6,561 bases of DNA from Porphyromonadaceae bacterium UBA3327 (lineage in GTDB: Bacteria; Bacteroidota; Bacteroidia; Bacteroidales; Muribaculaceae): contig DERZ01000014.1 in the NCBI GenBank assembly GCA_002361155.1, positions 1 to 6,561 of the forward strand, read 5' to 3'. Under the pieces are notes generated by a model. The model was not told where the DNA came from and searched no databases. It saw nothing but the letters and a program-made list of their open reading frames with translations. The position numbers and the translations under genes are program-made. This document shows positions 1 to 6,561 of the stretch, in pieces (position 1 is the stretch's first letter; each line of letters begins with the position of its first letter).

Positions 1-98
1 GTTAAATTCAAACACTCTCTAAGACCCTCATTCTTAAAAATGTCAAGGGGTCCGAGAGTTTCCGGAGAAGAAAACAACATAATAATTTGATCAGGACT
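1..98. other. Non-coding leader upstream of nqrA
   Basis: No convincing gene lies here. One frame is open from the left edge to a TGA at 88-90, but its short translation resembles nothing I recognise. A TAA at 3-5 could be the end of an upstream gene, which cannot be judged from this window. The stretch contains the stem-loop listed separately and then an A-rich segment (67-86) leading to the nqrA start, as is usual for Bacteroidota leaders. I see no good match to the Bacteroides promoter pattern (TTTG, about 20 bases, TAnnTTTG) at a useful distance from the start codon, so the operon promoter may lie to the left of the window. Confidence 0.5.
14..59 (+). promoter_or_regulatory. Predicted imperfect stem-loop in the nqrA leader
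   Basis: Three nested complementary blocks are visible: 14-19 (ACTCTC) with 54-59 (GAGAGT), 23-27 (GACCC) with 48-52 (GGGTC), and 29-32 (CATT) with 39-42 (AATG). Small internal loops separate them and the apical loop is six bases. Only TT plus C follows the outer stem, so the run of T expected of a strong intrinsic terminator is missing. It could be a terminator of an upstream gene, or a structured 5' leader of the nqr transcript. The sequence alone does not decide between these. The pairing was found by eye, without an energy calculation. Confidence 0.4.
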
Positions 99-1427
99 AT
101 GGTCAATAAGATAAAAATAAAAAAAGGACTCGACATTCCGCTGTCCGGCGAGGCGTCAGATTCTGTCACCACTGACGGAACCACATCCGTTTTCGCCGTT
201 GTTCCGGACGATTTTCCAGGCTATACATGGAAAGTCGCGGTAAAGGCAGGAGACACCGTCAGGATCGGCGACCAGTTGCTGTATGCCAAAGAGGACGAGG
301 ATATCAGACTTGTGTCACCCGTTGCCGGCACAGTGACCGAAATACGTCGCGGAGAACGCCGGAAGATCGAGTATGTTTCCGTGGAAAGGAACGGGGAACA
401 GACCCAGGCGGACTTTTCCGATATGAAGGATGACACCCTGAAACTTCTGAAACGTTCAGGTCTGTTCGCGCTTATACGCCAGCGACCGTTCGACAGTGTG
501 CCGTTCGCCGGCGCTGTGCCACGCGACATCTTCGTTACAGCATTCGACACCGCCCCTCTCGCTCCGTCGCTTATTTCTGAAGATGTTGCCGGACACTATG
601 ACGCAGGCATTAAAGCCATCAGCACACTGACTTCAGGCAAGGTTTACCTCTCAGTCCCCGCAGGTTCCTACATCACCTCCCGGCATGCAGAAATCTATAG
701 CGTGGAAGGCCCGCATCCGGCAGGGAATGTAGGACCTCAGATAGCGGCAATATCCCCCGTAAACAAGGGAGAGAACGTATGGACACTGGACATCGTCACC
801 GCCGCCCGCATCGGCCGGCTCGTGACCGAGTCCCGTCTTGACTTCTCCACCACAGTGGCGCTGACAGGTCCGGACATCTCCAGCCCGCATGAGGTCAAGA
901 CTGTTGCGGGCGCGAAACTCTCCACTCTGCTCGCCGGAGAACTTGTAAAAAAGGACAGCAACGTGCGGGTGATCTCCGGCAATGTGCTCACCGGACACAA
1001 AGTCTCCGTAGAGGAAGGCTTCCTGCGCTATCCCTACCGACAGATCACCGCCATCGACGAGGGTGACCACGCCGACGAGTTCATGGGCTGGGCCTCGATG
1101 AATCCCGCAAAATATAGTGTGAAACGCACATTCCCCGGATTTCTCCACAATCTCGGCAAACCTTTCAGGTTCGATGCCCGCGTCAAGGGGGGACACCGCG
1201 CCATGATCATGAGCGGAGAATATGACAAGGTATTCCCGTTCGACATCTATCCCGAGTATCTGCTGAAGGCCATAATGGCCAAAGACATCGAGAAGATGGA
1301 ACAGCTTGGCATATACGAAGTGGCTCCGGAAGACTTCGCCCTTCCCGAATTTGTCGACACATCCAAGATAGAGCTGCAGAAGGTGGTTCGCGACGGATTG
1401 GACTATCTGCGTAAGGAAACGCTGTAA
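99..1427 (+). CDS. nqrA: Na+-translocating NADH:quinone oxidoreductase subunit A
   Basis: NqrA is the cytoplasmic, membrane-associated subunit of Na+-NQR, related to RnfC. The protein has 442 residues, close to the usual length of about 446. The N terminus, beginning MVNKIKIKKGLDIPLSGEA, is family-typical (Vibrio has MITIKKGLDLPIAG). Roughly residues 45-95 form the biotinyl/lipoyl-like barrel region. Conserved blocks follow: RPF at 129-131, DTAPLAP at about 150-156, GPHPAG at 204-209 and RVISGNVLTG at 290-299. The C-terminal region (DKVFPFDIYPEYLL and the following helices) is also typical. I chose the ATG at 99 over an in-frame TTG at 87, because the four extra residues match nothing in the family and ATG gives the standard N terminus. 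There is no transmembrane segment. The Cys residues found near the C terminus of Vibrio NqrA are absent here (EFVDTSK). It is the first gene of the operon, 19 bases before nqrB. Confidence 0.97.
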   Translation: MVNKIKIKKGLDIPLSGEASDSVTTDGTTSVFAVVPDDFPGYTWKVAVKAGDTVRIGDQLLYAKEDEDIRLVSPVAGTVTEIRRGERRKIEYVSVERNGEQTQADFSDMKDDTLKLLKRSGLFALIRQRPFDSVPFAGAVPRDIFVTAFDTAPLAPSLISEDVAGHYDAGIKAISTLTSGKVYLSVPAGSYITSRHAEIYSVEGPHPAGNVGPQIAAISPVNKGENVWTLDIVTAARIGRLVTESRLDFSTTVALTGPDISSPHEVKTVAGAKLSTLLAGELVKKDSNVRVISGNVLTGHKVSVEEGFLRYPYRQITAIDEGDHADEFMGWASMNPAKYSVKRTFPGFLHNLGKPFRFDARVKGGHRAMIMSGEYDKVFPFDIYPEYLLKAIMAKDIEKMEQLGIYEVAPEDFALPEFVDTSKIELQKVVRDGLDYLRKETL

Positions 1428-1446
1428 CACAAAACAATACAACGAC

Positions 1447-2640
1447 GTGAAAGGATTAAAAAAGAAAATCGACAGTATAAAGCCGCAATTCGAGAAAGGA
1501 GGCCGGTTCAGTAAGCTCCAATCCGTGTTCGACGGTTTCTATACATTCCTGTATACACCGAACGAGACATCCGCCTCCGGAGTGCACATACACGACAGCA
1601 ACGACTCGAAGAGGACGATGATCACGGTTGTGATAGCCCTCCTTCCATGTTGCCTGTTCGGAATGTGGAACATCGGGTTACAGCATTTCATGGCCACAGG
1701 CAATCCGTCGAGAGAGTTTTTCAGCCTCTTCTTCTACGGATTTCTGGCAGTGCTGCCCCAGATACTGACGGCATACGTTGTGGGACTTGGCATAGAGTTC
1801 ATCGTGGCCCAGATACGCGGACATGAAATCCAGGAAGGATTCCTTGTGTCCGGCATACTGATTCCGATGATATGCCCGGTCGACACTCCATGCTGGATGA
1901 TAGCCGTCGCGGTGGCTTTCGCGGTGATATTCGCCAAGGAGGTATTCGGCGGCACAGGCTATAATTTCCTCAATATCGCCCTTGTGACGCGCGCCTTCCT
2001 CTTCTTCAGCTATCCCTCGAAGATGAGCGGGGACAACGTGTTTGTCAGCCTCGGCGGAGACAAGGCAGTCGACAGCTATTCCGGCGCGACTCCGCTCGGA
2101 CAGATTGCATCGAGCACCGAGCTGGGAGCGGCCGTCACCAATATCGTCGGTGATCCTCTGAGCTTCGGCGACATCTTTATGGGTTACTATCCCGGATCGT
2201 GGGGAGAGACCTCCACACTTTGCATCCTTATCGGAGGCGCGATCCTGCTGCTCACCGGAATCGCCAACTGGCGCATCATCCTGTCGGCACTCTGCGGAGG
2301 TCTGCTCATGTCGGCCGTGGCCCATAACTGGGCTTCTCCGCTCTATCCGGCCACATATCTTGACCCCATCACCCAGATCTGCTTCGGAGGATTCCTCTTC
2401 GCTATTGTATTCATGGCCACCGACCCCGTGACCGCATGCCGCACCACTGTGGGGAAATATATCTACGGATTCCTCATCGGCGCCATCGCGATCATCATAC
2501 GTTGCTACAACACCGGATACCCCGAAGGAGCGATGCTGGCAGTGCTGCTCATGAACTGCTTCGCCCCGCTGATAGACTGGTGCGTGGTCAACAGCAATAT
2601 CCGCCGGCGCATGAAACGACTGACAGTAAAGAACTCCTAA
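1447..2640 (+). CDS. nqrB: Na+-translocating NADH:quinone oxidoreductase subunit B
   Basis: NqrB is the large integral membrane subunit. It carries a covalent FMN, the quinone site and, in current models, part of the Na+ path. The protein has 397 residues; Vibrio NqrB has about 415, the difference lying mostly in a shorter loop near residues 82-95. The flavinylation motif SGAT is intact at 212-215, with Thr215 (codon 2089-2091) as the predicted FMN-phosphate acceptor and Asp209 upstream. Other family blocks are FEKGGR (15-20), LYTP (35-38), GHEIQEGF (125-132), KEVFGGTGYNFLN (164-176), RAFLFF (182-187), ATDPV in the last third, and YPEGAMLAVLLMN near the C terminus. Many hydrophobic helices are evident from about residue 57 onward. 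At the quinone/inhibitor-site Gly-Gly of Vibrio (140-141) this protein has Gly113-Leu114. The start is GTG: it gives the expected MKGLKKKI N terminus, and no suitable in-frame ATG is close. The gene lies 19 bases after nqrA and 13 before nqrC. Confidence 0.97.
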   Translation: MKGLKKKIDSIKPQFEKGGRFSKLQSVFDGFYTFLYTPNETSASGVHIHDSNDSKRTMITVVIALLPCCLFGMWNIGLQHFMATGNPSREFFSLFFYGFLAVLPQILTAYVVGLGIEFIVAQIRGHEIQEGFLVSGILIPMICPVDTPCWMIAVAVAFAVIFAKEVFGGTGYNFLNIALVTRAFLFFSYPSKMSGDNVFVSLGGDKAVDSYSGATPLGQIASSTELGAAVTNIVGDPLSFGDIFMGYYPGSWGETSTLCILIGGAILLLTGIANWRIILSALCGGLLMSAVAHNWASPLYPATYLDPITQICFGGFLFAIVFMATDPVTACRTTVGKYIYGFLIGAIAIIIRCYNTGYPEGAMLAVLLMNCFAPLIDWCVVNSNIRRRMKRLTVKNS

Positions 2641-2653
2641 CCTCACGAACACT

Positions 2654-3385
2654 ATGAACAGACAAAGCAATACATATACCGTGATTTATGCCGTGGTGCT
2701 GGTGGCTGTGGTGGGAGTGCTCCTTTCAGTGGTATATCAGGCACTGCGTCCGCAGCAGATCGAGAACATAGAAAACGACACCAAACGCCAGATATTGGCC
2801 GCGGCCCTCATCACTCCGGCTCCAGGAGAAAATGTGGCTGACCTGTACGGCAGTCATATCACCGACTCCTTCATAGTAAACGCCAACGGCGACCGCATCG
2901 AAAGCGGAGAAAAGGCGTTTGATGTGAAAGTGGCCAACGAAGTCAAGAAAAACGACGTATCGCAACGTCTCCTCCCGGTCTTCGTCTGCACCACCGACAA
3001 CGGTCTGAAATACATCGTACCCGTCTACGGAGCGGGACTATGGGGTCCGATATGGGGATATGTGGCATTCGACGCCAACGGCGACACTGTCTACGGAGCA
3101 TACTTCGCCCATCAGGGGGAGACACCGGGACTCGGAGCCGAGATAGAGAAACCTGCATTCCTCGACCAATTCGAAGGGAAGGACATTTTTGCTGCCGACG
3201 GAGCATTCCAGGGGATAAAGGTCGTGAAAATCGGTCAGGAACCCGCAGACGGCTCCGCATGGGTACACGCAGTGAGCGGCGGAACCATCACAAGCCAGGG
3301 CGTACAGAAGATGCTTTCAAACTCATTGGAACCATACACCGCCTTCTTTAACAAACTCTCAAAAGAAAAGGAAGCTGACAAATGA
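2654..3385 (+). CDS. nqrC: Na+-translocating NADH:quinone oxidoreductase subunit C
   Basis: NqrC carries the second covalent FMN, which passes electrons from the NqrD/E Fe-S site toward NqrB. The protein has 243 residues. One N-terminal transmembrane helix spans roughly residues 9-31, followed by a soluble FMN-binding domain on the outer face of the membrane. Conserved blocks are GAGLWGPIWGY (126-136), HQGETPGLGAEI (153-164), and the flavinylation site SGGT at 208-211 followed by ITSQGV. Thr211 (codon 3284-3286) is the predicted acceptor of FMN from ApbE. The motif departs from the usual D-x-x-S/T-G-A-T: His205 stands where Asp is usual, and Gly210 replaces Ala. The ATG at 2654 puts the helix directly after a short polar N terminus, as expected. 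The TGA stop overlaps the nqrD start (ATGA), suggesting coupled translation. Confidence 0.96.
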   Translation: MNRQSNTYTVIYAVVLVAVVGVLLSVVYQALRPQQIENIENDTKRQILAAALITPAPGENVADLYGSHITDSFIVNANGDRIESGEKAFDVKVANEVKKNDVSQRLLPVFVCTTDNGLKYIVPVYGAGLWGPIWGYVAFDANGDTVYGAYFAHQGETPGLGAEIEKPAFLDQFEGKDIFAADGAFQGIKVVKIGQEPADGSAWVHAVSGGTITSQGVQKMLSNSLEPYTAFFNKLSKEKEADK

Positions 3386-4002
3386 ATCTGAAGAAAACAT
3401 TCATACCGCTGGTAAATCCGATATCGAAGGATAATCCGGTAATTGTCCAGGTGCTCGGAATATGTTCCGCGCTCGCAGTCACATCCAAACTTGAGCCGGC
3501 TCTCGTGATGGCAGTTTCGGTGACCGCCGTGCTCTCCCTAGCCAATGTGATAATATCGCTCCTGCGCAATACAATCCCGCAGTCTATCCGAATCATTGTC
3601 CAGCTTGTGGTGGTGGCCGCTCTAGTGGTGGTCGTGGACCAGGTGCTCAAGGCCTGGAACTATGAGGTCAGCAAGGCACTCTCCGTCTTTATCGGCCTCA
3701 TCATCACCAACTGCATCATAATGGGACGCCTTGAGGCCTTCGCACTCAGCAACCGCCCCTGGCCGGCATTCCTCGACGGAATCGGCAACGGAATAGGATA
3801 CGGCCTTATCCTGGTGATAGTGGGATTCTTCCGCGAACTGTTCGGAAGCGGAACGCTAATGGGATACCAGATATTCCCCCAGTCGTGGTACGACGCCGGG
3901 TATATGAACAACGGACTTATGATACTTCCGCCCATGGCCCTCATAGTGGTGGCCTGCATCATCTGGGTGCACCGAAGCTACAACAAGGACCTTCAGGAAT
4001 AA
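3382..4002 (+). CDS. nqrD: Na+-translocating NADH:quinone oxidoreductase subunit D
   Basis: NqrD is a small, very hydrophobic membrane subunit homologous to NqrE and RnfE. The two pack in opposite topology and together hold the intramembrane Fe-S centre. The protein has 206 residues, a usual length, with about six predicted helices. The conserved cysteines are Cys28 (LGICSALAVT) and Cys111 (ITNCIIMGRLEAFA), matching the Fe-S ligands of Vibrio NqrD (Cys29 and Cys112). GNGIGYGLILV and FFRELFGSGTLMG are also family-typical. The start overlaps the nqrC stop by four bases. An AAGGAAG stretch at 3368-3374 is one of the few purine-rich, Shine-Dalgarno-like segments at a start in this operon. The gap to nqrE is 19 bases. 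Confidence 0.96.
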   Translation: MNLKKTFIPLVNPISKDNPVIVQVLGICSALAVTSKLEPALVMAVSVTAVLSLANVIISLLRNTIPQSIRIIVQLVVVAALVVVVDQVLKAWNYEVSKALSVFIGLIITNCIIMGRLEAFALSNRPWPAFLDGIGNGIGYGLILVIVGFFRELFGSGTLMGYQIFPQSWYDAGYMNNGLMILPPMALIVVACIIWVHRSYNKDLQE

Positions 4003-4021
4003 CCGCTAAAGAATACATGAA

Positions 4022-4636
4022 ATGGAGAATTTAAATCTGTTCATCAGGTCGATATTCATCGACAACATGATATTCGCCTATTTTCTGGGAATGTGCTCGT
4101 TCCTGGCGGTATCCAAAAACGTGAAGACGGCGTTCGGTCTCGGTGTGGCGGTCTGCTTCGTACTCATGATATCGCTGCCGATCACCTGGTGCATCAACCA
4201 GTACATACTCATGCCGGGGGCCTTGAGCTGGCTCGGCGAGGAATATGCCTCTACCGACCTCTCTTTCCTCGGACTGATCATGTTTATCGCGGTGATTGCC
4301 GCGCTTGTCCAGATTCTGGAGATGGTTATCGAGAAGTATGCGCCGGCTCTGTACAACTCATTGGGAATATTCCTGCCGCTGATAGCGGTGAACTGCGCGA
4401 TCCTTGGAGCGGTGCTCTTCATGCAGCAAAGGGAATTCGCCGATGCATGGACAGCCACTGTCTACGGCGCCGGATCCGGAATAGGATGGCTTCTCGCCAT
4501 CACCGGGCTCGCCGCCATCCGCGAACGTCTCAGCTACAGCCAGGTCCCGAAGCCTCTGCGCGGAATAGGAATCACTTTCATAATCACCGGTCTCATGGGT
4601 ATCGCCTTCATGAGTTTTCTCGGAATTAAACTGTAA
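4022..4636 (+). CDS. nqrE: Na+-translocating NADH:quinone oxidoreductase subunit E
   Basis: NqrE is the inverted-topology partner of NqrD and contributes the other two ligands of the intramembrane Fe-S centre. The protein has 204 residues (the usual length is about 198) and roughly six transmembrane helices. The key cysteines are Cys25 ([14 protein letters not shown]) and Cys125 ([11 protein letters not shown]). Other highly conserved stretches are [35 protein letters not shown] and the C-terminal [14 protein letters not shown]. The ATG at 4022 gives the standard N terminus ([15 protein letters not shown]). An out-of-frame ATG five bases upstream opens only five codons and is not the start. 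Compared with Vibrio, the loop near residues 55-80 carries a few extra residues. The gap to nqrF is 12 bases. Confidence 0.97.
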   Translation: MENLNLFIRSIFIDNMIFAYFLGMCSFLAVSKNVKTAFGLGVAVCFVLMISLPITWCINQYILMPGALSWLGEEYASTDLSFLGLIMFIAVIAALVQILEMVIEKYAPALYNSLGIFLPLIAVNCAILGAVLFMQQREFADAWTATVYGAGSGIGWLLAITGLAAIRERLSYSQVPKPLRGIGITFIITGLMGIAFMSFLGIKL

Positions 4637-4648
4637 CCGAACAAGACC

Positions 4649-5950
4649 ATGCAATCGTTAATGATATTAAATGTGATTCAATGGAATAACGTGGCTGCAG
4701 CCACGCTGATATTCCTTTCCATAGTGCTTCTGCTCACTCTGGTTCTGCTTCTTGCCAAGCACTATCTGGTGAACTCCGGAGAGGTGGCCATCTCGATCAA
4801 CGACGGTGCGAAACTTCTCCACGCCCAGGCCGGCAAGACCCTCCTCGCCACTCTCGGCGAGAACGGCATCCATCTGTCGTCGGCATGCGGAGGCAAGGGA
4901 AGCTGCGGACAATGCAAGGTCCAGGTACTGTCGGGAGGCGGAGAGATACTGCCCACGGAAGCAGTCCATTTTTCCCGCAAGGAGGTAAAGGACCACTGGC
5001 GTCTGGGCTGCCAGGTGAAAGTAAAGAATGACCTTGACATCAAGGTGGCGGAATCGGCGCTTGATGTCAAGGAATGGGAATGCGAGGTGATCTCCAACAA
5101 GAATGTCGCGACATTCATCAAGGAATTCATCGTGCGGCTTCCCGAGGGAGAACACATGAACTTCATCCCCGGAAGTTACGCCCAGATCCGCATTCCGAAA
5201 TATTCGATGAGCTACGACAGGGATATCGACAAAGGACTCATAGGCGCGGAATACCTTCCGGCATGGGAGAAATTCGGCCTGTTCGGCCTCACGACCCGCA
5301 ACGACGAGGAGACTGTGCGTGCATACTCCATGGCCAATTATCCCGAAGAGGGCGACCGCATCATGCTCACGGTCCGTATCGCCACTCCCCCCTTCAAGCC
5401 GAAACCGCAGGTCGGATTTCAAGATGTGCCGGCCGGAATCGCGTCATCATACATTTTCTCACTCAAGCCGGGTGACAAGGTGCTGATGAGCGGGCCTTAC
5501 GGAGATTTCCATCCCATTGTCGATTCCAAGGCCGAGATGATCTGGGTGGGCGGCGGTGCCGGTATGGCTCCCCTCCGCGCACAGATAATGTGGATGACAA
5601 AGACACTCCACACCACCGACCGCAAGATGAGCTACTTCTATGGAGCAAGGGCACTCAACGAAGTGTTCTACCTTCAGGATTTCCTCCAGCTTGAGAAAGA
5701 TTTCCCCAACTTCAAGTTCCATCTCGCCCTGGACCGCCCCGACCCGGCGGCCGACGCAGCCGGCGTCAGATACACCGCCGGATTTGTTCACGACGTAATG
5801 TACAAGACTTATCTGAAAGACCATGAGGCTCCGGAGGATATAGAGTACTATATGTGCGGACCCGGCCCGATGAGCAATGCAGTGAACAACATGCTTTACA
5901 ATCTCGGAGTCGAACCATCGTCGATACATTACGACAACTTCGGAGGATAA
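4649..5950 (+). CDS. nqrF: Na+-translocating NADH:quinone oxidoreductase subunit F (NADH-oxidising)
   Basis: NqrF is the electron entry subunit: it oxidises NADH at a FAD and passes electrons to a ferredoxin-type 2Fe-2S cluster. The protein has 433 residues; Vibrio has about 408. Domains in order: an N-terminal membrane anchor at about residues 17-37; a 2Fe-2S domain with Cys80, Cys86, Cys89 and Cys121 (CGGKGSCGQC, then LGCQV); the FAD-binding motif RAYSMANYPEE from 224; the NAD-binding motif GGGAGMAPLR at 301-310; MSYFYGAR near 327-334; DHEAPED and YYMCGPGPM around 391-408; and the C-terminal DNFGG typical of the family. The extra length lies partly in about ten N-terminal residues and partly in the FAD domain near residues 185-200. 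A second Met at residue 5 is an equally plausible start. It is the last gene of the nqr operon. Confidence 0.97.
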   Translation: MQSLMILNVIQWNNVAAATLIFLSIVLLLTLVLLLAKHYLVNSGEVAISINDGAKLLHAQAGKTLLATLGENGIHLSSACGGKGSCGQCKVQVLSGGGEILPTEAVHFSRKEVKDHWRLGCQVKVKNDLDIKVAESALDVKEWECEVISNKNVATFIKEFIVRLPEGEHMNFIPGSYAQIRIPKYSMSYDRDIDKGLIGAEYLPAWEKFGLFGLTTRNDEETVRAYSMANYPEEGDRIMLTVRIATPPFKPKPQVGFQDVPAGIASSYIFSLKPGDKVLMSGPYGDFHPIVDSKAEMIWVGGGAGMAPLRAQIMWMTKTLHTTDRKMSYFYGARALNEVFYLQDFLQLEKDFPNFKFHLALDRPDPAADAAGVRYTAGFVHDVMYKTYLKDHEAPEDIEYYMCGPGPMSNAVNNMLYNLGVEPSSIHYDNFGG

Positions 5951-6034
5951 TCTCCCCAAAGGGAGTGTTTCCGACAAAATGGGGAAATTGAAAAGTATTT
6001 TCTGTATAAACAACTAATCCTTAATATAATATCA
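5951..6034. other. A/T-rich nqrF-glyA intergenic region
   Basis: This 84-base gap is much larger than the gaps inside the operon. It turns strongly A/T-rich after about 5985. It holds the small hairpin listed separately and then A/T tracts leading to the glyA ATG, a context usual for Bacteroidota promoters and leaders. A TATAAT is present at 6025-6030, but it lies only five bases from the ATG and lacks a matching upstream element. I cannot point to a specific promoter. The spacing and base composition suggest that glyA may have its own, but read-through from nqr remains possible. Confidence 0.4.
5952..5965 (+). terminator. Small GC hairpin after nqrF, possible weak terminator
   Basis: CTCCC (5952-5956) is complementary to GGGAG (5961-5965) across a four-base CAAA loop, starting two bases after the nqrF stop codon. 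TGTTT follows, a short and interrupted T tract. The position is right for an operon terminator or an mRNA 3'-end stabiliser, but a five-pair stem with a poor T tract would at best be a weak intrinsic terminator. Confidence 0.35.
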
Positions 6035-6561
6035 ATGAGAAGAGACAACGAAATCTTTGAGATTATCGACCGCGAGCATCTCCGTCAGCGTCGCGGAATA
6101 GAGCTGATTGCCAGCGAGAACTTCGTAAGCGACGAGGTGATGCGCGCCATGGGCTCGTGCCTTACCAACAAATACGCCGAGGGATATCCCGCTAAGCGTT
6201 ACTACGGCGGTTGCCAGGTAGTGGACGAGGCCGAGAACCTCGCAATCGAACGCGCCAAGAAACTCTTCGGAGCGGAATGGGCCAATGTTCAGCCCCACAG
6301 CGGCGCACAAGCCAACATGGCTGTCTTCATGGCAGTGCTCCAGCCCGGCGACAAGTTCATGGGTATGGACCTGAGCCACGGCGGTCATCTTAGCCACGGC
6401 AGCCCCGTCAACTTCTCCGGCCTTATGTTCAACCCGATCAGCTATACTGTCGAAGCAGAGACCGGACGGGTGAACTACGAAGAAATGGAGGAAAAAGCCC
6501 GCGCCGAGCGTCCAAAACTCATCATCGCCGGCGCCAGCGCATACAGCCGCGAATGGGACTA
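6035..6561 (+). CDS. glyA: Serine hydroxymethyltransferase, 5' part (cut by window edge)
   Basis: GlyA is a cytoplasmic PLP enzyme that converts serine and tetrahydrofolate to glycine and 5,10-methylene-tetrahydrofolate, the main source of one-carbon units. About 175 of the usual 420-430 residues are in the window and the frame is open to the edge. Clear family motifs are [10 protein letters not shown] (23-32), [15 protein letters not shown] (45-59, including the active-site Tyr region), QPHSGAQAN (86-94), [18 protein letters not shown] (112-129) and [11 protein letters not shown] (165-175). The Bacteroidales-like wording of these motifs ([21 protein letters not shown]) supports the taxonomic guess. 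The PLP-binding lysine would lie beyond the window. The ATG at 6035 gives the standard start ([15 protein letters not shown]). No Shine-Dalgarno sequence precedes it, only an A/T-rich stretch. No functional link to NQR is evident beyond adjacency. Confidence 0.96.
   Translation, partial: MRRDNEIFEIIDREHLRQRRGIELIASENFVSDEVMRAMGSCLTNKYAEGYPAKRYYGGCQVVDEAENLAIERAKKLFGAEWANVQPHSGAQANMAVFMAVLQPGDKFMGMDLSHGGHLSHGSPVNFSGLMFNPISYTVEAETGRVNYEEMEEKARAERPKLIIAGASAYSREWD

Noticed and set aside
59..89. Bacteroides-type promoter (TTTC, 20 bases, TAATTTG) before nqrA
   Set aside because: The upstream element has a mismatch and the downstream one lacks a base. It would place the transcript start almost on the ATG, so it is probably chance in an A/T-rich stretch.
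87..98. TTG at 87 as an alternative nqrA start
   Set aside because: It adds four residues not matched by the family, while the ATG at 99 gives the typical NqrA N terminus.
651..1442. Long antisense reading frame (263 codons) opposite nqrA
   Set aside because: It lies entirely over a strongly conserved gene, its translation shows no recognisable motif, and long antisense frames are expected opposite GC-rich codon use.
1678..2670. Long antisense reading frame (330 codons) opposite nqrB
   Set aside because: Its composition is rich in His, Asp, Glu and Arg, the mirror of hydrophobic membrane-protein codons. There is no motif or start context; it is a shadow of nqrB.
4017..4034. Five-codon open frame overlapping the nqrE start, as a possible translational regulator
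   Set aside because: ATG-AAA-TGG-AGA-ATT-TAA is short enough to arise by chance, and nothing shows it is translated.
3382..4636. Possibility that the operon is Rnf (ferredoxin:NAD) rather than NQR, since NqrD/E resemble RnfE/A
   Set aside because: The gene order A-B-C-D-E-F, the NqrA-type first subunit without Fe-S motifs, and the NADH-oxidising NqrF with FAD, NAD and 2Fe-2S motifs identify NQR.
4667..5422. Long antisense reading frame (251 codons) opposite nqrF
   Set aside because: It is a shadow of the NqrF Fe-S and FAD domains, with no independent evidence of coding.
1..6561. CRISPR array, mobile element, tRNA/rRNA or defence system
   Set aside because: No spaced direct repeats, terminal inverted repeats, transposase motifs or RNA-gene signatures were seen; coding sequence fills nearly all of the window.

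Overview
The window holds the complete six-gene operon for the Na+-translocating NADH:quinone oxidoreductase (Na+-NQR), nqrABCDEF. It is followed on the same strand by the 5' part of glyA (serine hydroxymethyltransferase), which runs off the right edge. All seven genes are on the + strand and coding density is very high. The protein sequences (especially the GlyA motifs and the NQR subunit variants), the nearly absent Shine-Dalgarno sequences and the A/T-rich start contexts suggest a member of the Bacteroidales. The fairly GC-rich codon use fits a Muribaculaceae- or Alistipes-like gut anaerobe better than Bacteroides itself. This placement is inference, not a database result.

Layout: 1-98 is a non-coding leader with a predicted imperfect stem-loop at 14-59. 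nqrA (99-1427), nqrB (1447-2640, GTG start), nqrC (2654-3385), nqrD (3382-4002, overlapping nqrC by ATGA), nqrE (4022-4636) and nqrF (4649-5950) follow with gaps of 12-19 bases or an overlap, so they are almost certainly one transcript. An 84-base A/T-rich gap (5951-6034) carries a small hairpin. glyA starts at 6035.

How the genes work together: NqrF takes hydride from NADH on its FAD and passes electrons to its 2Fe-2S centre. From there they pass through the intramembrane Fe-S site held by cysteines of NqrD and NqrE, then the FMN on NqrC, the FMN on NqrB, and finally quinone (menaquinone is expected in Bacteroidales). Na+ is exported in the process. NqrA is the cytoplasmic subunit. The flavin transferase (apbE) that attaches the two FMNs and the assembly factor nqrM are not in the window. 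All cofactor residues I looked for are present. Two local departures from the Vibrio cholerae type stand out: an S-G-G-T flavinylation site in NqrC, with His at the usual upstream Asp position, and Leu in NqrB at the position matching Vibrio Gly141 of the quinone/inhibitor site.

I do not see a novel system here. This is a well-known respiratory operon next to a housekeeping gene, and the findings are residue-level or regulatory details.
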